Notes under the pieces: model-generated
Database searches by the model: none
What the model saw: only the letters and a program-made list of their open reading frames with translations
What the model was told of the DNA's origin: nothing
Program-made: the position numbers and the translations under genes
From: JADJLQ01 sp031417835
GTDB taxonomy: Bacteria; Bacteroidota; Bacteroidia; Chitinophagales; Saprospiraceae
Length of the DNA: 64,000 bases
Direction of reading: 5' to 3'
Assembly: GCA_031417835.1 (NCBI GenBank)
Contig: JANOWJ010000181.1
Span: 29,105 to 93,104, forward strand
Part shown: piece after piece, positions 55,626-64,000 of the stretch
How positions within the stretch are numbered: position 1 is the first letter of the stretch
How the letters are laid out: every line of letters begins with the position of its first letter

Positions 55626-56288
55626 ATGATTGACCTAAAAAATATATTTAAATGGATAAATATCGGGGGTGCCCGAAATTTTATCCTACGCGATTTGACT
55701 TTGCATATTAGTGAAGGGGAATTTGTATCCATCATGGGCCCTTCCGGATCAGGTAAAACGACTCTGCTCAATGTGATCGGTATGCTGGACTCCTTTGATG
55801 AAGGGGAGTATAAGTTCCTCCATGAAGAAGTGCATCGCATGAAAGAAAGACAACGTACTCAACTGTATAAACAATATATTGGATTTGTTTTTCAGGCTTA
55901 TCACCTTATTGATGAACTCACCGTGTATGAGAATATTGAAACGCCACTGCTGTATCAGGATGTAAAAAGCAGTGAGCGTAAGGCGTTAGTCGCAGATATG
56001 TTGGATCGGTTTAATATCGTGGGTAAAAAGGATTTATTTCCGAATCAACTCAGCGGCGGTCAACAACAGTTGGTAGGTATAGCTCGAGCCCTGATCGCCA
56101 AACCCAAACTAATATTGGCAGATGAACCCACAGGCAATCTCAATAGCAAACAAGGGGAGGAGATCATGACCGTTTTTAAGGAGTTAAATACTCAAGGAGT
56201 GACCATTATTCAGGTGACTCACTCCGAAAAAAATGCTACATATGGTAGTAGAGTAGTGGAGCTTTTGGATGGGAGAATCAATAATTAG
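55626..56288 (+). CDS. ABC transporter ATP-binding protein (MacB/LolD-like)
   Basis: The 220-residue protein has Walker A GPSGSGKT (38-45), FVFQAYHLI (Q-loop), signature LSGGQQQ (near 142), Walker B LILADEPTG and the switch HSE. The signature is followed by LVGIARAL in place of the common RVAIARAL. The order with the permease, NTF2-like and TolC genes makes this the energy unit of the operon. It may also serve the six other permeases in this window, which have none. Confidence 0.93.
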   Translation: MIDLKNIFKWINIGGARNFILRDLTLHISEGEFVSIMGPSGSGKTTLLNVIGMLDSFDEGEYKFLHEEVHRMKERQRTQLYKQYIGFVFQAYHLIDELTVYENIETPLLYQDVKSSERKALVADMLDRFNIVGKKDLFPNQLSGGQQQLVGIARALIAKPKLILADEPTGNLNSKQGEEIMTVFKELNTQGVTIIQVTHSEKNATYGSRVVELLDGRINN

Positions 56289-56313
56289 TAAATCAATACA
56301 TATTTCTTTATAC

Positions 56314-57630
56314 ATGCAAATCTTTAAGGCGCTTTTTCCGATTGTTCTGTTTCTAGCTTTCACTTCAGGCTATTCCCAAAAATTATATACGTTACAGGAG
56401 TGCATCGATATGGCTATCAAAAATAGTCAGGCGGTCAGACGCTCTGCACTTTTGTTAAAAGATGCTGCTGTAGATGTATCGCGTGCCACTAGCGCCAAAA
56501 TTCCTTCTTTTGATGCCGGCATTGGCCATGGCCTTAATTTTGGTAGAAGCATCGATCCATCCACCAATGATTTTATCAATGAACGAATCACCAGAGGAGG
56601 CATGTCAGCTCAAGCATCGCTGCCATTGTGGCAAGCAGGAAACATCAACCATACGATCAAGCAAGCACAATACGCTCAAGAAGCATCCAGGTGGGCTTTG
56701 AAAAACGAAGAGGACAACTTAAGACTACAAGTGACTTTGGCTTATATGCAGTTATTAAATAACAAAGAATTGGCCAATAGAGGACTGCAGCAGGAAGAAG
56801 TCACTCGAGAGCAAGTACAAAGGCTACAAAATTTAAATGTACAGGGTGCCGTACTACCTCATGTTTTAACAGACATGCAGGGTCAATATGCCGTGGACCA
56901 AATGAACACTGTAGATGCTAAGCAAGCTATTAGAATCGCAAAATTGACCATATCACAGTTAATGAATATACCTTTTGATGAAAACACAGATGTTGTAGCG
57001 GAAAATAGTAATGTTGCAATAGATCCTCCAGGTACCCAGCTCAATTTTGAAAGAGCATTTAGCCAGCATGCATTCATCAAATCGGGCGAGTTTCAGATTA
57101 AAAGTGCTGAATCATCTTTATCGGCCGTCAAAGCACAACGATACCCAAGGTTGATGTTAGGGGCGGACTTTGGATCAAATTATTCCAGCGCTTATACCAT
57201 AGCAGGAGAAAAAGTGGGTTATCCTCGGCAATTATCTAATAATTTTAATTATGCAGGATATTTTAGTTTAGGGATTCCTATTTTAGATAATTATAGAGTG
57301 AGATCAAATATCCGAAAAGCAGAACATGCCATTGAATTAGCCCATGTAAATATGGATTGGACTAAAAACACAATACAACAGCGTATCGAAGAAGCCAAAT
57401 TGCTGCAAAAGAATGCTATTGAACGGTATACCTTGATTGAGTCTCAGGTAAAGGCCTTCTCCGAATCTTTTCGTATCGGTGAGATTCGATTTAATGAAGG
57501 CGCCATTCATGCTGTAGAGTATCTTATAGCCAAAAACAATCTTGATCGGGCTCAAAATCAATTAATCACTTCTAAATATGAGTGGGCATTTAGAAATAAA
57601 ATCCTGGAGTTTTATTCGAGTATACAGTAA
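56314..57630 (+). CDS. TolC-family outer-membrane efflux protein
   Basis: The frame is open from ATG 56269, but that start gives a 15-residue lead without signal character. ATG 56314 begins MQIFKALFPIVLFLAFTSGY, a clear signal peptide, giving 438 residues. The TolC fold is indicated by LYTLQECIDMAIKNSQAV, LQVTLAYMQLLNNKELANRG and LDRAQNQLITSKYEWAFRNK, with coiled-coil-like helices. It completes the operon with the permease and ATPase. No membrane-fusion protein of the HlyD/MacA type is seen near. Confidence 0.9.
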   Translation: MQIFKALFPIVLFLAFTSGYSQKLYTLQECIDMAIKNSQAVRRSALLLKDAAVDVSRATSAKIPSFDAGIGHGLNFGRSIDPSTNDFINERITRGGMSAQASLPLWQAGNINHTIKQAQYAQEASRWALKNEEDNLRLQVTLAYMQLLNNKELANRGLQQEEVTREQVQRLQNLNVQGAVLPHVLTDMQGQYAVDQMNTVDAKQAIRIAKLTISQLMNIPFDENTDVVAENSNVAIDPPGTQLNFERAFSQHAFIKSGEFQIKSAESSLSAVKAQRYPRLMLGADFGSNYSSAYTIAGEKVGYPRQLSNNFNYAGYFSLGIPILDNYRVRSNIRKAEHAIELAHVNMDWTKNTIQQRIEEAKLLQKNAIERYTLIESQVKAFSESFRIGEIRFNEGAIHAVEYLIAKNNLDRAQNQLITSKYEWAFRNKILEFYSSIQ

Positions 57631-57727
57631 CTGTTCAAGAGTATTCTTTGAAAAGGAATTGTTAGCCACTGGATTTTACTAAATCCATTGCATTTTGTCT
57701 TAGGATCGGATGTCTGATGCAATCAGC

Positions 57728-60700
57728 CTAATGTTGTATTACAAACTTCTGTTGCCCTGCAAAATTCCCACCCGCTATTTTTACGATGTACATTCCTGTT
57801 GGAAATAGTTGCGTGTCGATTTTGGTCCGTGTCTCAACACCTGAGGATTGGATGGTAAATCGATGTTGAAGACGACCATCCAGGGTATAGACTTCACCTT
57901 TATAGGTTCCGGCTTTTGGTAGTTGGCTCCACACATAGATCTGTTGATGAGCTGGATTAGGAGTGATCTGAATCTGTATGGGGGTGATCGATTCGTTGCG
58001 ATTGGCTAATATGAGCTGCGGCTCTACGATAGTGCCTTTGGCGGGAGCTTGAGCACACACGGTCGTACCACCTTCGTAACTCACACAAGCCTCACTGTTG
58101 TAATTAAACATATCAAAGATTTCCAGATCGTCAATAAACCATCCTAAAACCCCACCTACATTATTGGATCCAAATCTAAATTGTAAATAAAACTCTTGAT
58201 TTTTATAATCCGTAAGATCTATATACGTGGGGATAAATACTTTTGAATCTCCATAGAAAGCCCGAAGTTCAGGGATTGGAATAGCAAAATACGATAAAGG
58301 CCCACTGTACGAGTTGCGAAATATTTTTTTACCAAGATCAGTAAAACTACTTCCTTGATCTGTGGACACTCTCAAGATACCTCCATCAAAAGCATGTTGA
58401 ATATTGTAGCGATGATAAAATCGCATCACCGGCTGTTTAAGATCTTTGACATTAAAGGGTTTGAACGGATTGAGAGTCTGATCATTATCTGCAGCTAGGT
58501 TAGGTACATGCCAGCTCTTTTTACCGCTGCGCGCTACCGCATCTGTAATTTCCCAGATCCCACTGCCTTCCAGAGATAATACATCATAGTTGAACTCTGT
58601 ATTCTCCATACTGTCTATAAAATGGGTCTTGGAGGCTAAAGATTTGCTTGATTTTAATTTGTATGTAATTGAGATTGATCCACCGGGTAGCAGTTCCGGA
58701 TGTATATATTGTACGGTATTGCCAGCTTGAGTGAGTACCATTTCTGAAGAATTTGGTATAAAAGTGGCTTCTGCAGGTATAAGATCATTTACCACCACAT
58801 TTTTAGCCGTCGTCTTAGTATCATTTCGTACAGTAATGCGTACTGTGATGTCATCTCCTGCTTTGATGGATGGCGTCATTTCTTTGTTGATTTTGACCGT
58901 AGCGATACAATTTGGAGGCATATCGTAAGCTTCTATTCCATCTGCGCGATTGGTGGCACTACCTTGTTTGGCAGATAGCCCTAGGCCTCTTCGGGCAAAA
59001 GCCTCCCAAATAATGCATTGATTTTCACCATTATATAAAAGTTGATCTGCTTGCAGGATAGCGTCACGCCCATCTATAAAGCCCGGACTACAGGGCTGTA
59101 TTTTTAAGCCTTCAAACACCAATCGGATAGCTTTGTTATTGCCACCATTGCCTTTATAAAGGTCTGGATCCCAGCCATGTTTTTTGCTCATCTTCCAATA
59201 CATCTCCCAAAGCATCAGGGTCCATATTTCACCTAAGGCATGTGGAGTCTCTGTGGTAAAAATGTCTTCATAGGTCTGATCATTTATACTAAAATCAAGA
59301 GTATAAGGATATTTTCGAATGCCTCGTCCAGAGACCTCTTGTTGTAATGGAAATGTACCAACCCCTTTTGTGGTTAACTCCGTTTCTCCAGGTCTGATCG
59401 TCGTGACCAAAGTAAAAAAGTCACTCCAGCCTTCACCCATCTGTTCATCATTACCGAGACACCCCGAGTTTGACGGGCCACCTGCCAAACGGGTAGAAAT
59501 GCCATGGCCATATTCATGAGCTATGATCCCATTGTCAAATGAAGCATCCTTCTCCAGAGACCCATTGGTAGTAGGCTTTTGAAATGCTATTGTGATCGCT
59601 TGAATATTTTTTTTCAAAAAATTGCCATCCACTGAACCAACCGAGATGACAGGGATGGTCACATTGCAAGGTGCCGGACTGACGGCGGCCATAGAGTTTG
59701 GGGTATTCTCATAATTGGCTATGATGACGGCAATCGCGCCGGCATTTTGTGCAAAACACGCTTTTTGGTGAAAAAAACAATCGCCTCTATCGATCAATGC
59801 AATTTTGCCCCTCACTTCAGCAGCATTGGTTAATGCTTTACAGCCTAATGTAGGCGTAGACGAGCCATCGGAAACGAGGGCTAATTTGCCAGATAAAATC
59901 ACAGATGAAATAGGGATCCCAAAATCTGCTGTACCAGTTTCAAATTCAGTAGCCAAACTGGCTGGCTCTGTTAGTTTTAAAAGTTTTGATCCACTGACAT
60001 TCCATACAAACATGCGCATACGGCCATTGGAGCCATCGGCAGGAGGTAAAAAATCTGCATTATTCCTGATTCGACTATTATTTGCTCCATATTGGGCAAG
60101 CGCTATCACCCCATCATTCCCTTTCCCTTTGCCGGTAAAATTTTTGACTTGATAATTTCCACCTTGTTCAGTCAATCCGTATTGATATGCAAAATCATGC
60201 ATCACATTATTCATATAAAATAAATTCACCACGCCAGCACTTTTATTTTCTACAAGAGTGCCACTAGGGTTATAGGGATAATCGAATACTAGATTAACCC
60301 CACCGGTTGGTTCATCCCCAGCTGAGATATAATTACTGTCAGGATCTGCAAATGCATGGACATTATTACCACGCGTAATCGCATACTCGGTGGCACCATC
60401 ATTATGCCATCCCATCGGGGATGCTCCTAGTTCGGATGGATCTGATACCAAATTTGAAGGACCATCATTCGGCGCGCTGGCTGGCAAAGACCACACTCTA
60501 TATTGTGATGCAACCGGATTGAAAGGTAAAGCAGGCGCACTCACCATTTTATGATGATCATGATATCTGCCACAGGCCAGGGTTTGGTTTTTCTTTTCAA
60601 AAACATTACCAGTTGTCGCATCAATATAATTTTCCCAATAGTCACCATCTGCTTCATGGATACCTACCTTCCAGTACAAAACAAGTTTGTTTTGAATTTG

Positions 60701-61204
60701 TCGATAGACCAGTTGCACAGGAATGTTTTCAATGATCCCTTCCATTTTTTGATAGAGCCATTGATGAGCGCTTTGCTCCTCGATGACCTTTGGTTTAGCC
60801 CTTAAATACATTTTGCCGATAGAATTAGTGACGGCGACTAGCGCAGCATCAGAAGAAGATATTGCGGCGGTTTGTTGTTGCACTTGGCTGTTTACATTCC
60901 GTACCCATCGATCTAAATTGCTATAAACAGGTTGTCCTTTTTTGAAAATGAAATTAGCCAATGCTAGATCGATCGGGATAGCACCTACATTTTGTTGAGC
61001 ATAGACATAAGTCAAATCAAACTTTTCGTCGGTGTAGGCATCTGTGATTTTAAAATGTTGCAGATCGGATGGCTGAAAATCATCTTTGGCAATTTTGGAT
61101 TGTAGGATTGAATTGATCTTGGTATCATATGATTGGCTGTAGGTCAGAGGTGAGCCAATCAACATCGCAATAACTGAAAAAATGCTTTTATTAAATGAAG
61201 TCAT
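57728..61204 (-). CDS. M36 fungalysin-type metallopeptidase with PA domain and T9SS tail
   Basis: The 1158-residue precursor has a signal peptide, an FTP-like propeptide (about 20-180) and a catalytic domain with HEYGH at 563-567. The third zinc ligand Glu lies in MGEGWSDFF. A protease-associated domain is inserted before it (about 420-540). After the catalytic part there is a DUF11-like segment (IVVNDLIPAEATFIPNSS-like), a beta-sandwich and a C-terminal T9SS tail (ITPNPAHQQIYVW, LFPTGMYIVKIAGG). It is probably secreted to the surface to break down protein. Confidence 0.92.
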   Translation of the reverse strand: MTSFNKSIFSVIAMLIGSPLTYSQSYDTKINSILQSKIAKDDFQPSDLQHFKITDAYTDEKFDLTYVYAQQNVGAIPIDLALANFIFKKGQPVYSNLDRWVRNVNSQVQQQTAAISSSDAALVAVTNSIGKMYLRAKPKVIEEQSAHQWLYQKMEGIIENIPVQLVYRQIQNKLVLYWKVGIHEADGDYWENYIDATTGNVFEKKNQTLACGRYHDHHKMVSAPALPFNPVASQYRVWSLPASAPNDGPSNLVSDPSELGASPMGWHNDGATEYAITRGNNVHAFADPDSNYISAGDEPTGGVNLVFDYPYNPSGTLVENKSAGVVNLFYMNNVMHDFAYQYGLTEQGGNYQVKNFTGKGKGNDGVIALAQYGANNSRIRNNADFLPPADGSNGRMRMFVWNVSGSKLLKLTEPASLATEFETGTADFGIPISSVILSGKLALVSDGSSTPTLGCKALTNAAEVRGKIALIDRGDCFFHQKACFAQNAGAIAVIIANYENTPNSMAAVSPAPCNVTIPVISVGSVDGNFLKKNIQAITIAFQKPTTNGSLEKDASFDNGIIAHEYGHGISTRLAGGPSNSGCLGNDEQMGEGWSDFFTLVTTIRPGETELTTKGVGTFPLQQEVSGRGIRKYPYTLDFSINDQTYEDIFTTETPHALGEIWTLMLWEMYWKMSKKHGWDPDLYKGNGGNNKAIRLVFEGLKIQPCSPGFIDGRDAILQADQLLYNGENQCIIWEAFARRGLGLSAKQGSATNRADGIEAYDMPPNCIATVKINKEMTPSIKAGDDITVRITVRNDTKTTAKNVVVNDLIPAEATFIPNSSEMVLTQAGNTVQYIHPELLPGGSISITYKLKSSKSLASKTHFIDSMENTEFNYDVLSLEGSGIWEITDAVARSGKKSWHVPNLAADNDQTLNPFKPFNVKDLKQPVMRFYHRYNIQHAFDGGILRVSTDQGSSFTDLGKKIFRNSYSGPLSYFAIPIPELRAFYGDSKVFIPTYIDLTDYKNQEFYLQFRFGSNNVGGVLGWFIDDLEIFDMFNYNSEACVSYEGGTTVCAQAPAKGTIVEPQLILANRNESITPIQIQITPNPAHQQIYVWSQLPKAGTYKGEVYTLDGRLQHRFTIQSSGVETRTKIDTQLFPTGMYIVKIAGGNFAGQQKFVIQH

Positions 61205-61227
61205 GAAAAACCGTAGTTTTATGGAAA

Positions 61228-61235
61228 CAAATTTA
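61228..61235 (-). promoter_or_regulatory. Possible -7 box of the M36 protease gene
   Basis: On the minus strand this reads TAAATTTG, exactly TAnnTTTG, 24 bases before the start codon. No good TTTG is seen at the usual spacing. Confidence 0.4.
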
Positions 61236-61242
61236 AGATTAA

Positions 61243-61269
61243 TTGTGCCCTATTTTGAAACTATCTTTG
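61243..61269 (+). promoter_or_regulatory. Possible rlmB promoter (TTG-N16-TATCTTTG)
   Basis: TATCTTTG at 61262-61269 fits TAnnTTTG and TTG lies at 61243. Spacing is a little short. The start codon is 44 bases further on. It overlaps the divergent protease promoter. Confidence 0.5.
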
Positions 61270-61312
61270 TGGTACAAAAGTTGTAAATTCTTATCTACTT
61301 TAAGCTAATATT

Positions 61313-62065
61313 TTGTTAAATACCAAAGGACAAATTATCTACGGCAAACATCCTGTTTTGGAGGCTCTAAATGAAGAAATGCCTATAGAAAAGATCATGG
61401 TACTGCAAGGTACTCATGGTGAGTTAGAGAAAATGTTGCGGGAAAAATGTAAGGAAAGAGCCATTCCGCTGCAGCAAGTGCCCAAAGAAGTACTTTACAA
61501 ATTATCAAATGGCAATAATCATCAGGGATTATTGGCGGTCATCGCCCCAATAGAATATCAGGATCTTAAGGGTCTGCTACCGTTTATCCTCGCCCAAGAT
61601 CGCAATCCTTTATTTATCATGCTGGATCGGATCACGGATGTACGCAATCTGGGTGCTATAGCTCGTAGTGCTGAGCTCCTGGGAGTAGATGCCATCATCG
61701 TATCGGCAAAGCATAGGGCCCGGATCGATGACGAAGCCATCAAAGCCTCCGCAGGGGCGCTGTTAAAGGTAGCAGTATGCAGAGAAAATAGTCTTTCTTC
61801 TGCCATTGATATACTGATTGCGCATGGAGTAAAGATAGCAGCAGCAGATGCTAAGGAAGGCATGCCCATTCATTTGGTGCCATTTAATCAACCCTGTGCT
61901 TTATTGATGGGATCAGAGGACGAAGGCGTACATCCTGCCTTATTAGAGAAAAGTGATTATCGATTCCAAATACCTCAAATAGGTACGATCGATTCCTACA
62001 ATGTATCTGTGGCTGCAGGGATAGCGTTATATGAAGTTTACAATCAAAGACACCATATTCGATGA
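61313..62065 (+). CDS. rlmB: 23S rRNA (guanosine-2'-O-)-methyltransferase RlmB, TrmH/SpoU family
   Basis: The 250-residue protein has the substrate-binding domain (IIYGKHPVLEAL...LYKLSNGNNHQGL) and then the SpoU motifs: DRITDVRNLGAIARSAELLG, LLMGSEDEGVHP and SYNVSVAAGIALYE. The enzyme uses SAM to methylate the ribose of a guanosine in 23S rRNA (G2251 in E. coli). A stop codon (TAA 61301) lies four codons upstream in frame and no ATG is available between, so TTG 61313 (or ATT 61310) must start it. TTG is more likely. The last four bases overlap the next gene. Confidence 0.9.
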   Translation: MLNTKGQIIYGKHPVLEALNEEMPIEKIMVLQGTHGELEKMLREKCKERAIPLQQVPKEVLYKLSNGNNHQGLLAVIAPIEYQDLKGLLPFILAQDRNPLFIMLDRITDVRNLGAIARSAELLGVDAIIVSAKHRARIDDEAIKASAGALLKVAVCRENSLSSAIDILIAHGVKIAAADAKEGMPIHLVPFNQPCALLMGSEDEGVHPALLEKSDYRFQIPQIGTIDSYNVSVAAGIALYEVYNQRHHIR

Positions 62066-63021
62066 AAAAACAATTGTTTATTTACAAATACATTTTGCTG
62101 GGATTGGGACTTGCATTGGTGGCATCCTGCTCCAGTAGCAAAAAAAGTACCGGAGCCTCGACACTACCAGTGGAGCATACCCCATTGGACAAATCCTTAT
62201 TATGGGAGATTACCGGCAACGGTCTAAAAAAACCATCCTACGTGTTTGGAACGATACATATCATAGGCAAAGAAGATTTTTTTTTCCCACAAACTTTGCT
62301 GGATAAAATAACAGCATCCGATCAATGCACCTTTGAAATAGATATGGATGAGATGTCGTCGATGGAGTCGATGATGAAAATCATAGGCAAAGCGTTTATG
62401 AAAGATGGTAAGTCATTGCGTGATCTTATTACAGAAAAAGAGTATGCTGAAGTAGAAGCCCATTTTCAATCGAAGGGACTGCCCTTACAGATGTTGGATA
62501 AAATGAAGCCTATGCTCTTGGCCACTTTTGCATCGATGGATCTCGGTGGCGACGGTGGTATGGGCGATAGTAAATCCTATGAAATGGAAATCTATGCCAA
62601 TATCAATGAGCAGAAAAAAACCTCTAATGGTTTGGAGACGGTCGAAGATCAACTGGCTTTATTCGATAGTATCCCATACGGTGCCCAAGCCAAAATGCTC
62701 ATGGAAAGCATACGATCTTCCAATCAAGAAAATGAGGAGTATAAGATGATGATCGCATTGTATAAAAAGCAAGATGTGGATGAATTAGCCCGTGTTTCTG
62801 TAGCGGGTGACCAAGGGGTAGATGGATTTGGGGAGCTTTTTTTGTATCGACGCAATCGCAATTGGATTCCACGCATGACGACCATGATGACTGAGAAATC
62901 TACCTTTTTTGCGGTAGGAGCTGGACATTTAGGCGGGCCTAAAGGAGTACTCAATTTGCTTAGAAAGTCAGGGTATAAGATTGCTGCTATAAAAATGGTG
63001 GCTGGGTCTAAGACATTATAA
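62062..63021 (+). CDS. TraB/GumN-family lipoprotein
   Basis: The 319-residue protein has a lipobox (LVAS, Cys23). The family is shown by SYVFGTIHIIGKEDFFFP near the start, the acidic CTFEIDMDEM, and FFAVGAGHLGGPKGVLNLL near the end. TraB-like proteins include putative metal-dependent peptidases and pheromone-shutdown factors; most are of unknown role. The start overlaps the rlmB stop by four bases (ATGA), so translation is coupled. Confidence 0.88.
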   Translation: MKKQLFIYKYILLGLGLALVASCSSSKKSTGASTLPVEHTPLDKSLLWEITGNGLKKPSYVFGTIHIIGKEDFFFPQTLLDKITASDQCTFEIDMDEMSSMESMMKIIGKAFMKDGKSLRDLITEKEYAEVEAHFQSKGLPLQMLDKMKPMLLATFASMDLGGDGGMGDSKSYEMEIYANINEQKKTSNGLETVEDQLALFDSIPYGAQAKMLMESIRSSNQENEEYKMMIALYKKQDVDELARVSVAGDQGVDGFGELFLYRRNRNWIPRMTTMMTEKSTFFAVGAGHLGGPKGVLNLLRKSGYKIAAIKMVAGSKTL

Positions 63022-63043
63022 TTCAAAATTACCCGGTCCCATC

Positions 63044-64000
63044 ATGAAAGATCTGCAGTTTCAAACGAAAGCAATACACCAAGGACACCAAGTCGATGAC
63101 GCTTTTGGAGCAGTGACGATGCCGATCATCCTGAGCACTACATTTGAACGTGGAGCAGATGGTCAATTTATAGTGGGAAGAGATATCTACAGCAGATCAT
63201 CCAATCCTAATCGGCGTGCAGTAGAAGTCAAACTGGCTGCTTTGGAAGGCGGTGATCAAGCCATTGCTTTTTCATCGGGTCAGGCAGCTACGATGAGCAT
63301 TATTCATCTTTTATCTCCCGGTGATCATGTGATCATACCGGACGACATCTATTACGGTACCAAAGTCATTTTACAAAATTTATATCAGCGATGGGGTTTA
63401 ACATTTGATGCAGTAGATATGACGGATGTGCTCAAAGTAATTGCTACGATCACCGAGCGTACCAGATTGATCTGGATCGAAACCCCGTCCAATCCCGCAT
63501 TAAAAATCACAGATATCAGAGCAGTGACAACTCTGGCTAAAACGCACAACATCCTAGTAGCTTGCGATAATACTTGGGCGAGCTCCTACTTTTGCCGACC
63601 ACTGGATATGGGTGTAGATATCGTGATGCACTCGACGACCAAATACTTTGGTGGCCATAGTGATATTATAGGTGGCTGCATTATACTCCGGGATCGACCG
63701 GACCTAATTATAAAAATCAGAGATTTTCAGACCTTAGGCGGGGCAGTGCCCTCGCCATTTGATTGCTGGTTATTATTCCGCAGTATGGCTACATATCCCA
63801 TTCGTATGAAAGTGCATGGCGAAAATGCAATGCAACTTGCTACCTACTTTAAAAATCATAGTAAGATCGAGCAGGTGCACTATCCCGGATTGGCTAGCAG
63901 TCCGTATCACAAAGTCGCTGCTACACAGATGCAACATGGTTACGGTGGCATGCTTTCGATTATTGTACGAGGCGGCGCCGAAGCTACTTTAAAACTCGCT
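63044..64000 (+). CDS. Cys/Met metabolism PLP-dependent enzyme (cystathionine beta-lyase/gamma-synthase type), 5' part
   Basis: ATG 63044 opens a frame that stays open to the right edge (319 codons), so the gene is cut by the window. Family marks are QTKAIHQGHQVDDAFGAV, YSRSSNPNRRAVE, AIAFSSGQAATMS, DNTWASSYFCRPL and HSTTKYFGGHSD, where Lys200 binds PLP. It is probably cystathionine beta-lyase (metC) or gamma-synthase (metB); the motifs do not separate them. It begins 22 bases after the TraB gene, so it may be in the same transcript. Confidence 0.9.
   Translation, partial: MKDLQFQTKAIHQGHQVDDAFGAVTMPIILSTTFERGADGQFIVGRDIYSRSSNPNRRAVEVKLAALEGGDQAIAFSSGQAATMSIIHLLSPGDHVIIPDDIYYGTKVILQNLYQRWGLTFDAVDMTDVLKVIATITERTRLIWIETPSNPALKITDIRAVTTLAKTHNILVACDNTWASSYFCRPLDMGVDIVMHSTTKYFGGHSDIIGGCIILRDRPDLIIKIRDFQTLGGAVPSPFDCWLLFRSMATYPIRMKVHGENAMQLATYFKNHSKIEQVHYPGLASSPYHKVAATQMQHGYGGMLSIIVRGGAEATLKLA

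Overview
The window suggests a chromosomal segment of a Bacteroidota bacterium, probably of the Saprospiria/Chitinophagia type. The evidence is two large secreted proteins with type IX secretion (T9SS) C-terminal tails, a SusC/SusD outer-membrane pair, many lipoproteins with Bacteroidota-type lipoboxes, promoter-like TTTG-N21-TAnnTTTG sequences, modest GC and weak Shine-Dalgarno sites. No tRNA, rRNA, CRISPR array, transposase or phage gene was seen. Family names are read from motifs and are not database hits.

Layout. 1-3.3 kb: the 3' end of a giant repeat adhesin with a T9SS tail, then a small stranded antitoxin-like N-terminus. 3.8-24.4 kb: six intact double-FtsX ABC permeases of about 800 residues with no ATPase beside them. 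They are interrupted by a lipoprotein dehydrogenase/HEAT/cytochrome c gene (6.3-9.1 kb) and a scarred stretch at 14.3-17.0 kb. That stretch holds two permease N-terminal relics, the stub of an exported TolB-like gene, two decayed copies of an unknown coding sequence and one intact exported TIM-barrel sugar isomerase. 25-26.4 kb: a Tat-exported enolase-superfamily enzyme. 26.6-31.4 kb: a minus-strand run of small exported proteins, including a tandem triplicate family, plus a class C beta-lactamase-like lipoprotein. 31.6-35.3 kb: a LytTR regulator, an HTH protein and a UvrD-like helicase.

35.4-40.1 kb: a GT39 glycosyltransferase, then a sugar-use set of GRP-family transporter, ribokinase and LacI regulator. 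40.5-48.7 kb: a SusC/SusD pair followed by an FG-GAP/ASPIC lipoprotein. The block is bracketed by two near-identical operator-like sites and has a strong terminator between susD and the FG-GAP gene. 49.2-52.4 kb: an esterase, a short-chain dehydrogenase and an AGE-family epimerase lipoprotein. 52.7-57.6 kb: the only ABC export set with an ATPase (permease, NTF2-like protein, ATPase, TolC); no membrane-fusion protein is seen. 57.7-64 kb: an M36 fungalysin-type metalloprotease with T9SS tail, RlmB-type 23S rRNA methyltransferase, a TraB/GumN lipoprotein, and the start of a Cys/Met-metabolism PLP enzyme running off the window.

Two signals are not explained by ordinary annotation. First, four intergenic arrays share one design, tandem copies of a 6-9 bp unit followed by tandem copies of its reverse complement, but each uses a different unit sequence. 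Second, the nested, near-symmetric scars at 14.3-17.0 kb flank an intact sugar-isomerase gene. Most other genes point to breakdown and uptake of plant or algal-type saccharides and to cell-envelope export.
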